A stretch of DNA of 64,000 nt from an uncultured Actinomycetes bacterium (GTDB lineage Bacteria > Actinomycetota > Acidimicrobiia > Acidimicrobiales > Acidimicrobilacustridaceae). Location: positions 23,908-87,907 of the forward strand of contig CALBSE010000035.1 in NCBI GenBank assembly GCA_937927725.1, given 5' to 3'. Both the position numbers and the translations under genes were made by a program. Positions 24,294 to 31,474 of this stretch are shown one piece after another (the first letter of the stretch is position 1; every line of letters starts with the position of its first letter). The notes below the pieces were generated by a model. It was not told where the DNA came from, made no database searches, and was given only the letters and a program-made list of their open reading frames with translations.

Positions 24294-25324
24294 CGAACAC
24301 ACTCGACCCCAACGCTGTCCTCGCTCTCATCGAGGCCGCAGGAATCTCCCTCGACGACCTCGTCGAAGCGTCGACTACAGCCCAGAGTCCACGGGCCGAG
24401 GTGCCGACCGTCGCCGAGTACCTCGACGTTGTAGTCGATGCAACCTCCGATGGAGCACAGCGCACCTACTCGACCTATTGGCAGCGCCTCGTCGACAGGT
24501 ACGGCTCCCTCCGGCTCGACGAGGTGAAGACCTCGCACATCCACGCTCTCGTGAAGGACACGAAGAAGAAGGCCAATGAGAACCCTCGCTCGAACGGCCG
24601 CCACGGTGTTGCTGCACAGGAGAACTGCGTCGGTGCGGCACGTGCCTTCTTCCGGGTCGCCGTCGAAGATGACCTCATCACCAAGAACCCTGCCGAGCCC
24701 GTGCCGAAGCCTCAGCGACTCCCGTCCCGCCGGCGAGGATTCACCGACTCCGAACTCGCCGACCTCTGGCGAGTCACGAGGACCGGCGGTGATGACCCTT
24801 TTCTCGACACCCTTCTGCTCCGCTTCCACCTCGAAACAGGCGCCCGCCGTGGCGGCGCACTCAACCTCCGGGTGAAGGACCTCGACCGGAAGCGTCAGGT
24901 CATCCTCCTCCGGGAGAAGAACGACGTCGACCGGTGGCAGCCGGTATCGAAGACCCTCATGGACGCACTGCTGGAACACGCACGGTCTCGGGGTGCTTCC
25001 GCCCCGGACCATGCGCTCCTTCGTGCGCTTCCGATGAAGGGAACGACCGAGGGCCGCCCACTAACACGTAAGCGCTACAACACCCTGGTCGAGCGATGGA
25101 AGAAGAGCCTTCCGTGGGTGGCACAGCACGGGGTCAGCATCCATTGGTGTCGTCACCACGCCACCAGTGCCATCGAGCGCATCGCCGGCTTCGCTGTCGC
25201 CCGAGCCTTTGCGGGTCACAGGTCGAGCGCAGAGACGACGACGACCTACATCACTGCACACGACTACGAGGTTGCCGCCGCAGTCGCCACCTACACCGGC
25301 GAGCCGCATCCGCTCGCCCCTTAG
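24290..25324 (+). CDS. Tyrosine recombinase / integrase
   Basis: 344 residues. The N-terminal half is a SAM-like core-binding domain (TYSTYWQRLVDRYGSLRLDEVKTSHIHALVKDT). The catalytic half contains the first Arg in LETGARRGGALNLRVKDLD (near residue 185), the HxxR box in SIHWCRHHATSAIERI (near 285), the following His in FAGHRSSAETTTTYI (near 310), and the nucleophilic Tyr in that segment. All catalytic residues are present, so it should be active. It lies about 0.6 kb inside attL, directly after the AbrB-like gene with which it overlaps. It is the enzyme expected to join the element to the tRNA-Leu 3' end. Confidence 0.93.
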   Translation: MTNTLDPNAVLALIEAAGISLDDLVEASTTAQSPRAEVPTVAEYLDVVVDATSDGAQRTYSTYWQRLVDRYGSLRLDEVKTSHIHALVKDTKKKANENPRSNGRHGVAAQENCVGAARAFFRVAVEDDLITKNPAEPVPKPQRLPSRRRGFTDSELADLWRVTRTGGDDPFLDTLLLRFHLETGARRGGALNLRVKDLDRKRQVILLREKNDVDRWQPVSKTLMDALLEHARSRGASAPDHALLRALPMKGTTEGRPLTRKRYNTLVERWKKSLPWVAQHGVSIHWCRHHATSAIERIAGFAVARAFAGHRSSAETTTTYITAHDYEVAAAVATYTGEPHPLAP

Positions 25325-25331
25325 TGGGTGC

Positions 25332-25778
25332 TCACGTACACCATTTCATGCCGGTGATAAGCCATCCGCCAGACGGCGTCTTCGTGACTTCGACAGTCGC
25401 CGTAGTTCGTCCGTCCTCGACGTGAGCAAACACCCTCATCTCCGATGAGTCATCGCCAGTCGAGACGAACTCGGTGGTCGGAATGGCCACCTGACTCGGC
25501 TTCGCTTCGAGGGTGGCGACCGCTTGCGGGATTTCGTTGAGTGCTTCTTCGGCAGTGGCTGCGCCGCCGGGGCCGCCGACGCTGTACGAGAATCCGCCGG
25601 AACTGCTGCTGCAAGTGAGCCGAGAGCTCGGCGGAACGCTCACTTCGGCTTTCGACTCTGACCTACAGCCCGTTATTAACAGTGCTCCGAGGACGAAGGC
25701 CGCAACCCCGACTCCCAGGTGCTTCTTCAGCTGACGTGCACTTGTTGCTGCACTGATTGCCGTACCTATGTCCGCCAT
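25332..25778 (-). CDS. Putative lipoprotein (hypothetical, element-borne)
   Basis: 148 residues. A charged N-terminal stretch (SARQLKKHLG) is followed by a hydrophobic segment and a lipobox-like LLITGC at about residue 37, then a Ser/Gly-rich spacer. The mature part ends with MRVFAHVEDGRTTATVEVTKTPSGGWLITGMKWCT, a two-strand pattern with a terminal Cys that could pair with the Cys in SRLTCSSSS. No family is recognised. The signal is longer than usual, so lipidation is probable rather than certain. It converges on the integrase with a 7-base gap. Surface-exclusion lipoproteins occur on conjugative elements, but nothing specific points to that here. Confidence 0.6.
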   Translation of the reverse strand: MADIGTAISAATSARQLKKHLGVGVAAFVLGALLITGCRSESKAEVSVPPSSRLTCSSSSGGFSYSVGGPGGAATAEEALNEIPQAVATLEAKPSQVAIPTTEFVSTGDDSSEMRVFAHVEDGRTTATVEVTKTPSGGWLITGMKWCT

Positions 25779-25877
25779 GCCCACGAGGTTAACTCCGAAC
25801 CCTTGCGGGATGTCGTTCGCCGCTCACGGTAGGGAGCCGCATCCGCTTGCACCCTCGACCTGCTGACTCATCCACCC

Positions 25878-26324
25878 TCAGGCTGGCAGCGATTCGTTGG
25901 TCACCATCACGTTGGTATCAGCTACGCGGTCGTGGATTCCTCGATGCTTAGGTCCCACCATCGCCGGAAGTCCAACGATGACCACCCACGCTGCAGCGAC
26001 CGCAGGGACATGAAGGATGGCGGCGACCAGGGCGCCGAGGCAGACGACGCCGAAGCGCAATGCTGCTCGGAGACCCGAGACGGGGGACCCGGAGGCGTTG
26101 TGGATTCGAGTTCCCATTACGAGTTTGCCGACCGTTGCTGAGAACAGGTGAGTCATCAGACCCTCGTACACGAGCAGCGTTCCGACTGACAGCAGGATGC
26201 CGAGCGCTCCCGGCACAGCGGAACGAAGTGGAATCGTCAGAATGCCGACGACGAGACCATCGAGTGTGCGGGCCAGGATTCGCTGAGCGAATGAGACCTC
26301 GGCGTCACCGGACTCACCAGGCAC
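25878..26324 (-). CDS. RDD family membrane protein
   Basis: 148 residues from a GTG at 26324; the open frame continues upstream, but that part overlaps the coding sequence of the neighbour. Three or four hydrophobic segments are visible. The family's features appear as RILARTLDGLVVGILTIPL (Arg-x-x-Asp region), VGKLVMGTRIHNASG and KHRGIHDRVADTNVMV, with the terminal basic/acidic RGIHDRVADT motif. RDD proteins are poorly characterised membrane proteins, some linked to ion exchange. It overlaps the end of the upstream gene by 11 bases, suggesting one transcript. Confidence 0.75.
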   Translation of the reverse strand: MPGESGDAEVSFAQRILARTLDGLVVGILTIPLRSAVPGALGILLSVGTLLVYEGLMTHLFSATVGKLVMGTRIHNASGSPVSGLRAALRFGVVCLGALVAAILHVPAVAAAWVVIVGLPAMVGPKHRGIHDRVADTNVMVTNESLPA

Positions 26325-26736
26325 TGCAACTCGCTCGACTCGTCTGCACGTTCCCAGTCGGAGTGAGCACGCTACGAACGCAAATGTCGTTGGCGAGACT
26401 CGTCCCCCGATATCCGATGGCGGCGCCGCCTTCGTCGGTGACCATGAACTGGAATGGCTCGGCACCCTGCACGGCCGGAACTACTGACAACACATCGGTA
26501 GCCCCAGGGTCGCCCAAAGACTGGATGCGGCTGGTCAGGACAAGCTTCTGCAACAGTCCGGTGTCCTGACCGGAAGCGGACCGCATCGATTCGTCGACTG
26601 CTGCAATCAGGGTGGGTGCTTCGTGCTCGTTGTTGTCGTGCGTCCACCTCGCCCAGACGATGAATCCGACCAACACGACTACCCAAGCGAACGTGAGCCA
26701 CACCAGCCCCTTGGTCATCACCCGCTTGAACGCCAC
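26314..26736 (-). CDS. Membrane-anchored hypothetical protein (element-borne)
   Basis: 140 residues from a GTG start. After MAFKRVMTKG comes one hydrophobic helix (LVWLTFAWVVVLVGFIVWARW) and then a soluble domain of about 105 residues. That domain ends in a two-cysteine tail (NDICVRSVLTPTGNVQTSRASCSAW), which recalls pilin-like or secreted domains but is not diagnostic. The topology suggests an N-terminal anchor with the domain outside. It is the first gene of a two- or three-gene minus-strand unit with the RDD protein. It diverges from the plus-strand transfer module across about 100 bases. Confidence 0.55.
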   Translation of the reverse strand: MAFKRVMTKGLVWLTFAWVVVLVGFIVWARWTHDNNEHEAPTLIAAVDESMRSASGQDTGLLQKLVLTSRIQSLGDPGATDVLSVVPAVQGAEPFQFMVTDEGGAAIGYRGTSLANDICVRSVLTPTGNVQTSRASCSAW

Positions 26737-26833
26737 GTCGTAACGCTACTTTGCTCCGGCGGTTCCTTGCGTGGTGTCGACGGCCTCGCACCGTCTGAGA
26801 GGGCAGCAAGCCCCTACATCCCCTGGAGGAACC

Positions 26834-27148
26834 ATGCGCAGCATCCCCGTAGACACCACTCGAATGACCACCCTCGTCGGAGGCGCCATCCAGCCGGCGA
26901 CGCAGCAGGACGGCACGCCCCGTCGGGACCGCAACGGTCAGGCGTTGTTCAACGTGCCCGTGCTCGTCGTCGTCGAGGGTGCCAACCCCGACACTCTCGT
27001 GGTCCGGGTCCCCGGACCTGTTGCACAGGTCCCGTCGCTCACCCCGGTGAAACTCGTCGGTCTGGTCGCTCGACCGTGGTCGATGGACGGTGGACGTTCG
27101 GGCGTGTCCTTCTCTGCTGATTCGGTGCAGCCTGTCTCCAAGTCGTGA
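26834..27148 (+). CDS. Conserved small protein of the transfer module (hypothetical)
   Basis: 104 residues starting MRSIPVDTTRMTTLVGGAIQPATQ, with RNGQALFNVPVLVVVEGANPDTLVVRVPGP and LVGLVARPW. GGAGG lies 5 bases before the ATG. I recognise this as the kind of short beta-rich protein commonly encoded just upstream of FtsK-like genes on Streptomyces integrative elements; its fold looks OB-like but the function is unknown. It overlaps the FtsK-type gene by 4 bases (GTGA), so both are made together. Confidence 0.7.
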   Translation: MRSIPVDTTRMTTLVGGAIQPATQQDGTPRRDRNGQALFNVPVLVVVEGANPDTLVVRVPGPVAQVPSLTPVKLVGLVARPWSMDGGRSGVSFSADSVQPVSKS

Positions 27149-28269
27149 GGTCGTCGAGGTTGTGGTTGCTCGTCCGGTGGCCGCAGGCGGCTGCGGCCAC
27201 CGGACTCGATGCGACCGTTCACCTCGGCCGTATTCGTTCAGGGCGACGCTCGTCGCTGGCTGCGCTTCCGCTTCGGCTTCGAGCAGGCACGACGGTCGCC
27301 GACGTCGAGCGTGCGTCTGGCTCGTTGGCGAGTGTGTTCGGTTGCGCTCGAGTCGTGGTCGAGCCTGACTCCGAACGAAGCGACCGATGCGTCGTCGTGT
27401 TCCATCGGCTTCGCCTCCCTGCCTTCTCGCCCTATCGGGTCGACGGGCTCGCCCTTGATGGACTGCTTCCGCAGTCGTCGACCATGCCACTACCTCTCGG
27501 CGTCGATGCGAACGAAGACACCGTCGCACTTCCGCTGTTCACGGATGCGGGCGGTACGACGCTGCTCATCGGAGGCATACCCGGAACAGGGAAGACCGCA
27601 GCGGTGCGAGCGCTCCTGTGCGGACTGGCTCCCACCACTGCGAGCGTTTTCATCATCGACCCGACCGGCGGCGCAGAGGCATCGAGATGGTCGAGCAGGC
27701 TCAGTGGAGTTGTCGCCGACGCCGACCCGGGCCGCACGTGTGACCTGCTCGGCGAGTTGCTTGCACTCGTTGTGCGCCGTGGTGAGGTGCTTGGAGCCGG
27801 GGGAGTGACCACGATGTTCCCTCCGGTCGTGCTGGTGTGTGACGAACTCGCCGAACTCGCCGCCGCCGGAACGTCGAAGCAGCAGGACGATGCACGCTCG
27901 TTGTTGCGCCGACTCGTGGCTCTTGGTCGCAAGACGAACGTGTCGTGCATCCTTGCGACGCAGCGAACGACGAGCACCAGCATCGACGTGACGACAAGGT
28001 CGCTGGCGGGATGGCGTCTTGCCCTCCCGCACCCTGACGACGCCACCGGGTCCGAAGCGTTGCTCGGTCCGGGTCGGCGACAAGCGGCCGACCTGTCGAG
28101 GGACGACGTAGGTGCCGGGTTCCTCACCAACGGCGGCCTGCCTCGACTGATTCGGGTCTTCGAGGCGACCGACCAACTCGTCGAGGCAATCCGGACCACC
28201 GGAAGTGGTCTCAGCCTCTGTGAGCTCGAGCACCTCGACTCGGTCGCCCGTCGTGAACTCACCTCGTGA
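27145..28269 (+). CDS. FtsK/SpoIIIE-type DNA translocase domain protein
   Basis: 374 residues with an FtsK-like ATPase: Walker A GGIPGTGKTAAV near residue 142, Walker B PPVVLVCDELAEL near 226, and the downstream RRLVALGRKTNVSCILATQRTTSTSID segment typical of this class. No clear membrane helices precede it. On actinomycete integrative elements such proteins (TraSA/TraB types) move double-stranded DNA from cell to cell; here that role is inferred from context. It starts with GTG overlapping the upstream stop codon. It is shorter than chromosomal FtsK and lacks a recognisable gamma DNA-reading domain, though the C-terminal 100 residues are unassigned. Confidence 0.85.
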   Translation: MRSSRLWLLVRWPQAAAATGLDATVHLGRIRSGRRSSLAALPLRLRAGTTVADVERASGSLASVFGCARVVVEPDSERSDRCVVVFHRLRLPAFSPYRVDGLALDGLLPQSSTMPLPLGVDANEDTVALPLFTDAGGTTLLIGGIPGTGKTAAVRALLCGLAPTTASVFIIDPTGGAEASRWSSRLSGVVADADPGRTCDLLGELLALVVRRGEVLGAGGVTTMFPPVVLVCDELAELAAAGTSKQQDDARSLLRRLVALGRKTNVSCILATQRTTSTSIDVTTRSLAGWRLALPHPDDATGSEALLGPGRRQAADLSRDDVGAGFLTNGGLPRLIRVFEATDQLVEAIRTTGSGLSLCELEHLDSVARRELTS

Positions 28270-28320
28270 GCGACGTGACGGTTGTGAGGCACCTCCTTGA
28301 CGCTCCGGTGCGGCTCCGGA

Positions 28321-28365
28321 CGGTCATCGCTGACGGGTCGAACGGCGACCCGTCAGCGGCAACCG
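28321..28365. other. Long hairpin between the FtsK-type and RepA-like genes
   Basis: A perfect 13-bp stem pairs 28328-28340 with 28346-28358 around a 5-base loop. A further 4 bp pair outside it (28321-28324 with 28362-28365). No T-run follows, and the RepA-like start is 26 bases further on. Just before it, GCTCCGG is repeated (around 28301-28319). It could be an origin, a nicking or transfer site, or a regulator of the downstream gene. Confidence 0.6.
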
Positions 28366-28390
28366 TCGCTCGAACCCCAAGGAACAACGC

Positions 28391-29362
28391 ATGTCGAAGG
28401 CACCCAACACCATCCCAATCCCACCGCTGGCAACCATCGGCGCCGACGAACTCGTCGCCATGGACATGCCACCCATCCGCATGGTCGTAGGCGACCACAT
28501 CCCGGCAGGTGTCCTCCTGCTCGCCGGCGACCCGAAGGTCGGCAAGTCCCTGCTGATGCAGCACCTCGCCGTGTGCATCGCCACCGACACCCCGGCGTGG
28601 GGCTCACTTCCTGTCGACGGTGGCGACGTCCTGTACCTCGCCAACGAGGGCGGTCAGCGCTCGTTCCGAGAGCGGATGGTCAAGATGCTCGGTCACGAGA
28701 AGGCGCCGGCTCGCCTGCGCATCGCTGAGACTCGTGAACCTCTCGGGGAGCGACTCGAATGCCAACTCGAATGGTGGCTCACCGAAGCCGACGACCCGAG
28801 GCTCGTCGTCATCGACACCTACTCCTCTGTCGCACCTGAAGGTCGTGGCGTCAACAGGCACCAGGACGACTACAACGCTCTCGCCGCACTCGCCGACCTC
28901 GGCACTCGCTTCCCCGACACGCTTCTCGCTGTCGTTCACCACACGAGGAAGGCCGACGGCGAAGACGTCATGCACCGCATCAGCGGCTCGCAGGGCATGA
29001 CTGCGGCGACGGACGGTAACGCCGTTTTGAGTCGTCATCCCGCTGCCCGTCGGTGTGGTCTGAGTATCCGGCCCCGCAACGCCGAGGAGAGTGACCTCGT
29101 GCTCGAACGCAACGAGGACCTCACGTGGTCGGTCGTCGGTGACGATGAGCGGGCTCATCTCTCCGAAGGTCGGCAGCGAATCCTCGGCTGGCTCGACGCT
29201 CATCCCGAAGGTGGAACGCCCAAGACCATCTCGGCCGAACTCGGTCTCGACCACGACAGCACTCGGCAGTACCTGACGCAGATGGCCGAGGCGAAGCAGG
29301 TCATCAAGCCGAGGCGAGGTTGGTATCGCACTACGTCGGGAGATGAGCCCGTCGCTGCGTGA
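28391..29362 (+). CDS. RepA-like AAA ATPase with C-terminal winged helix
   Basis: 323 residues. The core is a RecA/DnaB-type ATPase of the AAA_25 (RepA) kind: GDPKVGKSLLMQHLA at about residue 46, VLYLANEGG, Walker B RLVVIDTYSS near residue 137, and a TLLAVVHHTRKADGEDVMHRISGSQGM motif with the polar residues of these helicases. The last 65 residues (RQRILGWLDAHPEGGTPKTISAELGLDHDSTRQYLTQMAEAKQVIKPRRGWY) form a winged helix-turn-helix, probably for DNA binding. By analogy with plasmid RepA helicases it could drive replication of the excised element. That would make it the only replication gene visible here. Confidence 0.8.
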   Translation: MSKAPNTIPIPPLATIGADELVAMDMPPIRMVVGDHIPAGVLLLAGDPKVGKSLLMQHLAVCIATDTPAWGSLPVDGGDVLYLANEGGQRSFRERMVKMLGHEKAPARLRIAETREPLGERLECQLEWWLTEADDPRLVVIDTYSSVAPEGRGVNRHQDDYNALAALADLGTRFPDTLLAVVHHTRKADGEDVMHRISGSQGMTAATDGNAVLSRHPAARRCGLSIRPRNAEESDLVLERNEDLTWSVVGDDERAHLSEGRQRILGWLDAHPEGGTPKTISAELGLDHDSTRQYLTQMAEAKQVIKPRRGWYRTTSGDEPVAA

Positions 29363-29384
29363 CTCACGACGCTCACCATGTTCA

Positions 29385-29418
29385 CGATGAGGTCCCGGCG
29401 CCGGCCGGGGCCTCATCG
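29385..29418 (+). terminator. Terminator-like hairpin after the RepA-like gene
   Basis: An 8-bp outer stem (CGATGAGG 29385-29392 with CCTCATCG 29411-29418) encloses an additional GC-rich inner pairing. It lies 22 bases after the stop codon. The T-run is missing, so termination would depend on the GC-rich stem alone. A weaker CCCC/GGGG hairpin follows at about 29435. Confidence 0.5.
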
Positions 29419-29502
29419 ATGGGATGCTTGCGCAGCCCCGTTGTGTGGGGGATAGTCATTGCAACCGAATACCAAGGAGCCAGTTGGTGGATATCGACCA
29501 AG

Positions 29503-29519
29503 CCGGGAAGTTTCCCGGG
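29503..29519. repeat. Right terminal palindromic repeat of the element
   Basis: CCGGGAAGTTTCCCGGG is the exact reverse complement of the left copy at 23701-23717. It ends 14 bases before attR, against 2 bases between attL and the left copy. Confidence 0.7.
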
Positions 29520-29533
29520 TTGGCGGCATCTCT

Positions 29534-29551
29534 TCCCCCCTCCGACACCAC
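29534..29551 (+). repeat. attR, 18-bp direct repeat
   Basis: Identical to the tRNA-Leu 3' end at 23681-23698. Nothing tRNA-like precedes it, so it is a leftover of the target rather than a second tRNA gene. Confidence 0.92.
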
Positions 29552-29553
29552 GA

Positions 29554-29578
29554 ACGCCGCCCACTCGGGCGGCGTTTT
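29554..29578 (+). terminator. Displaced terminator of the tRNA-Leu gene
   Basis: A 9-bp perfect stem (29554-29562 with 29567-29575) has a 4-base loop and TTTT at 29575-29578. It begins two bases after attR, the place where the tRNA terminator would lie without the element. Confidence 0.85.
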
Positions 29579-29594
29579 CGCGTCAGGGGCCAGT

Positions 29595-31340
29595 TCAGCG
29601 AGAGCCGCGGATGAGGTGGCCGGGGCGAGCACCCGTGTCGGTATCGTTGCGGCGGGTAACCACGCCATTGACGATGGTGGCGTCGTAGCCGATGGCGTCC
29701 TGAAGGAGTCGGGTAGCTCCTGAAGGAAGGTCGGCGACGGCCCTCGGCATGGTGAGGGCGAGGCGTTCCATGTCGATCACATTGAGATCGGCTCGCTTGC
29801 CGACCTCAAGAGTGCCGCGGTCAGCGAATCCATAGAACTCCGCAGTGTCATTCGTCTGCATCTTGACTGCGGCTTCGAGTTGCAGACGAGGTCCGCGCTC
29901 ACGACCTTTCACCCAATGGGCGAGTTGGTATGTCGGCATTGATGCGTCGCAGATGGTTGCAAGATGAGCGCCGCCATCGCCAAGGCCGATGAGGGCCGCG
30001 GGGTGGTTGAGCATCTCAAGGATGTCGTCCTGATTGGTGTTCGCATAGTTGAAAATCGGAACGAGGAACATCGTGCCGCCGTCACGCTCAAGCATGAGGT
30101 CGTAGAAGAGTTCGAGCGGGGTGACACCGGCCACGGCGGCGCGGGCGGCCAGTGAATCCGACTCGAGTGGCTCATAATCGAGATCCTCGCCAAGTGGATA
30201 GACCATGTCCGGTTTGTATGTGGCGATCAGTCCCATGCCTTCGTACGTATCGCCGGAGGATTCTGTGTCTTCTTCGGAGAGAATCGCAGAGCGAATTTCG
30301 GGATCGGCGAGCCGAGCGCGCAGCTCTTCAAATGTTGCGGCTTCGTCGTGCACTCTACGGAAGGTCTTGCGCTTCATGAATGGATGACGAACGGGAAGGC
30401 CGAGGAGCATGCCGAAGGGACGGTTCGCTACCTGTGGCCGAAGGTGCGCACCCATGGCCTCGGCTTCAACACAGGAGTTCATGAGTTGACGCCAAAGGTC
30501 CGGCGCGCCATCGGTTTGCAGGATGAGGAATGAAACCGGAAGGCCCGTCTCGGCAGAAAGTCGTTGCATCCACTCGACCTCGGCAACGGAGGATTCGGGT
30601 TCGAATCCGTCGATGCCGGCTTGTGCGAGTTGGAACACGACCTTGCGACCGGTGCTGGCCATTGCGCCAGCAATACCAAACAGTTCGTCTTCTGCGGCGA
30701 AGGTGCCCGGAACGGGATCGCCGGCTGCGGTGCGGTGAGCGAGCACGCGTGAGGTTGAGAATCCGACGGCACCGGCGTCGACTGCTTCTTGAACGATTGT
30801 CGACATGGCTGCAATGTCCTCTGGAGTTGCCGGTTCGTTGGCAATCGCACGTTCACCCATCACATACGAGCGAACAGGGATGTGGCCGATCTGAGCAGCA
30901 ACGTCCATGGCGTAACTGTTTGCTTCGACCGCATTAAGGAATTCGGGGAACGATTCCCACGTCCATGGAAGGCCAGCGCGCAACACATCGCCTGGAATGT
31001 CTTCGACCGACTCCATCGTGGTGATGAGCATTTCGTGGTCGGTCGGGCGAGCCGGTGCGAATCCGACGCCGCAGACGCCAAGCACGACAGTGGTAACTCC
31101 GTGGCCGTTGCTTGGAGTGAGTGCATTGTCGAAGAAGACCTGACCGTCGTAATGCGAGTGAACATCGACAAATCCGGGTGTCACGATGCGATCAGTAGCG
31201 TCGATTTCTTCTTTGCCAGTTTCAGTGACAGTGCCACCCACCTGCGTGAGGACGCCGTCGGTGATGGCAATGTCCCCGATCACGCCGGGAGCGCCGGTTC
31301 CGTCAACGATGAGTCCGTTGCGAATCACGAGATCTGCCAT
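29595..31340 (-). CDS. N-acyl-D-amino-acid deacylase family amidohydrolase (paralogue 1)
   Basis: 581 residues, a metal-dependent hydrolase of the D-aminoacylase group. Landmarks are MADLVIRNGLIVDGTG, the metal pair in TPGFVDVHSHYDGQ, the bridging Cys region VLGVCGVGFAPAR, the catalytic Asp in LIGLGDGGAHLATICDASMPTYQ, and the terminal [18 protein letters not shown] and [26 protein letters not shown]. The true substrates of this large subgroup are unknown; amide or cyclic amide bonds are likely. The start follows GGGGGAA closely. It is the first host gene right of the mobile element and diverges from the first extended monooxygenase. Confidence 0.92.
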   Translation of the reverse strand: MADLVIRNGLIVDGTGAPGVIGDIAITDGVLTQVGGTVTETGKEEIDATDRIVTPGFVDVHSHYDGQVFFDNALTPSNGHGVTTVVLGVCGVGFAPARPTDHEMLITTMESVEDIPGDVLRAGLPWTWESFPEFLNAVEANSYAMDVAAQIGHIPVRSYVMGERAIANEPATPEDIAAMSTIVQEAVDAGAVGFSTSRVLAHRTAAGDPVPGTFAAEDELFGIAGAMASTGRKVVFQLAQAGIDGFEPESSVAEVEWMQRLSAETGLPVSFLILQTDGAPDLWRQLMNSCVEAEAMGAHLRPQVANRPFGMLLGLPVRHPFMKRKTFRRVHDEAATFEELRARLADPEIRSAILSEEDTESSGDTYEGMGLIATYKPDMVYPLGEDLDYEPLESDSLAARAAVAGVTPLELFYDLMLERDGGTMFLVPIFNYANTNQDDILEMLNHPAALIGLGDGGAHLATICDASMPTYQLAHWVKGRERGPRLQLEAAVKMQTNDTAEFYGFADRGTLEVGKRADLNVIDMERLALTMPRAVADLPSGATRLLQDAIGYDATIVNGVVTRRNDTDTGARPGHLIRGSR

Positions 31341-31474
31341 GGTTCCCCCAAAGGTTCCGAGCCGCGAGGTGAGCGACTGCGATGGTCCAAGAGTAATGGG
31401 CAGACCCGGAGGGCGTTTCCACCAGGGGTCGAGGGAGACCTATCGTCGGGCTACTGGCTTACTGGGGGGAACTC

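Larger units (their letters stand above)
23681..29551 (+). mobile_element. Integrative element in tRNA-Leu (about 5.9 kb)
   Basis: It is bounded by an 18-bp direct repeat, one copy forming the 3' end of the tRNA-Leu gene. Inside are a tyrosine recombinase next to the tRNA, an AbrB-like protein, two small membrane proteins, a lipoprotein, an FtsK/SpoIIIE-type ATPase and a RepA-like ATPase. Sampled stretches are clearly more GC-rich than the host on either side. The gene set resembles small actinomycete integrative and conjugative elements (int, tra, rep). No prim-pol or rolling-circle Rep and no obvious Xis are present. Both ends carry a 17-bp palindromic block. It may be mobilised by its own FtsK-type protein, by analogy with pSAM2-like elements. 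Confidence 0.9.

Noticed and set aside
26372..27529. 385-codon minus-strand frame rich in Arg, spanning the element's divergent region
   Set aside because: Composition (Arg-, His-, Ser-rich) is that of an antisense reading of GC-rich DNA, and it contradicts the well-supported genes on both sides.
29534..29551. Second tRNA at the right end of the element
   Set aside because: Only the 18 bases of the 3' end are present; no D, anticodon or T arm precedes them.
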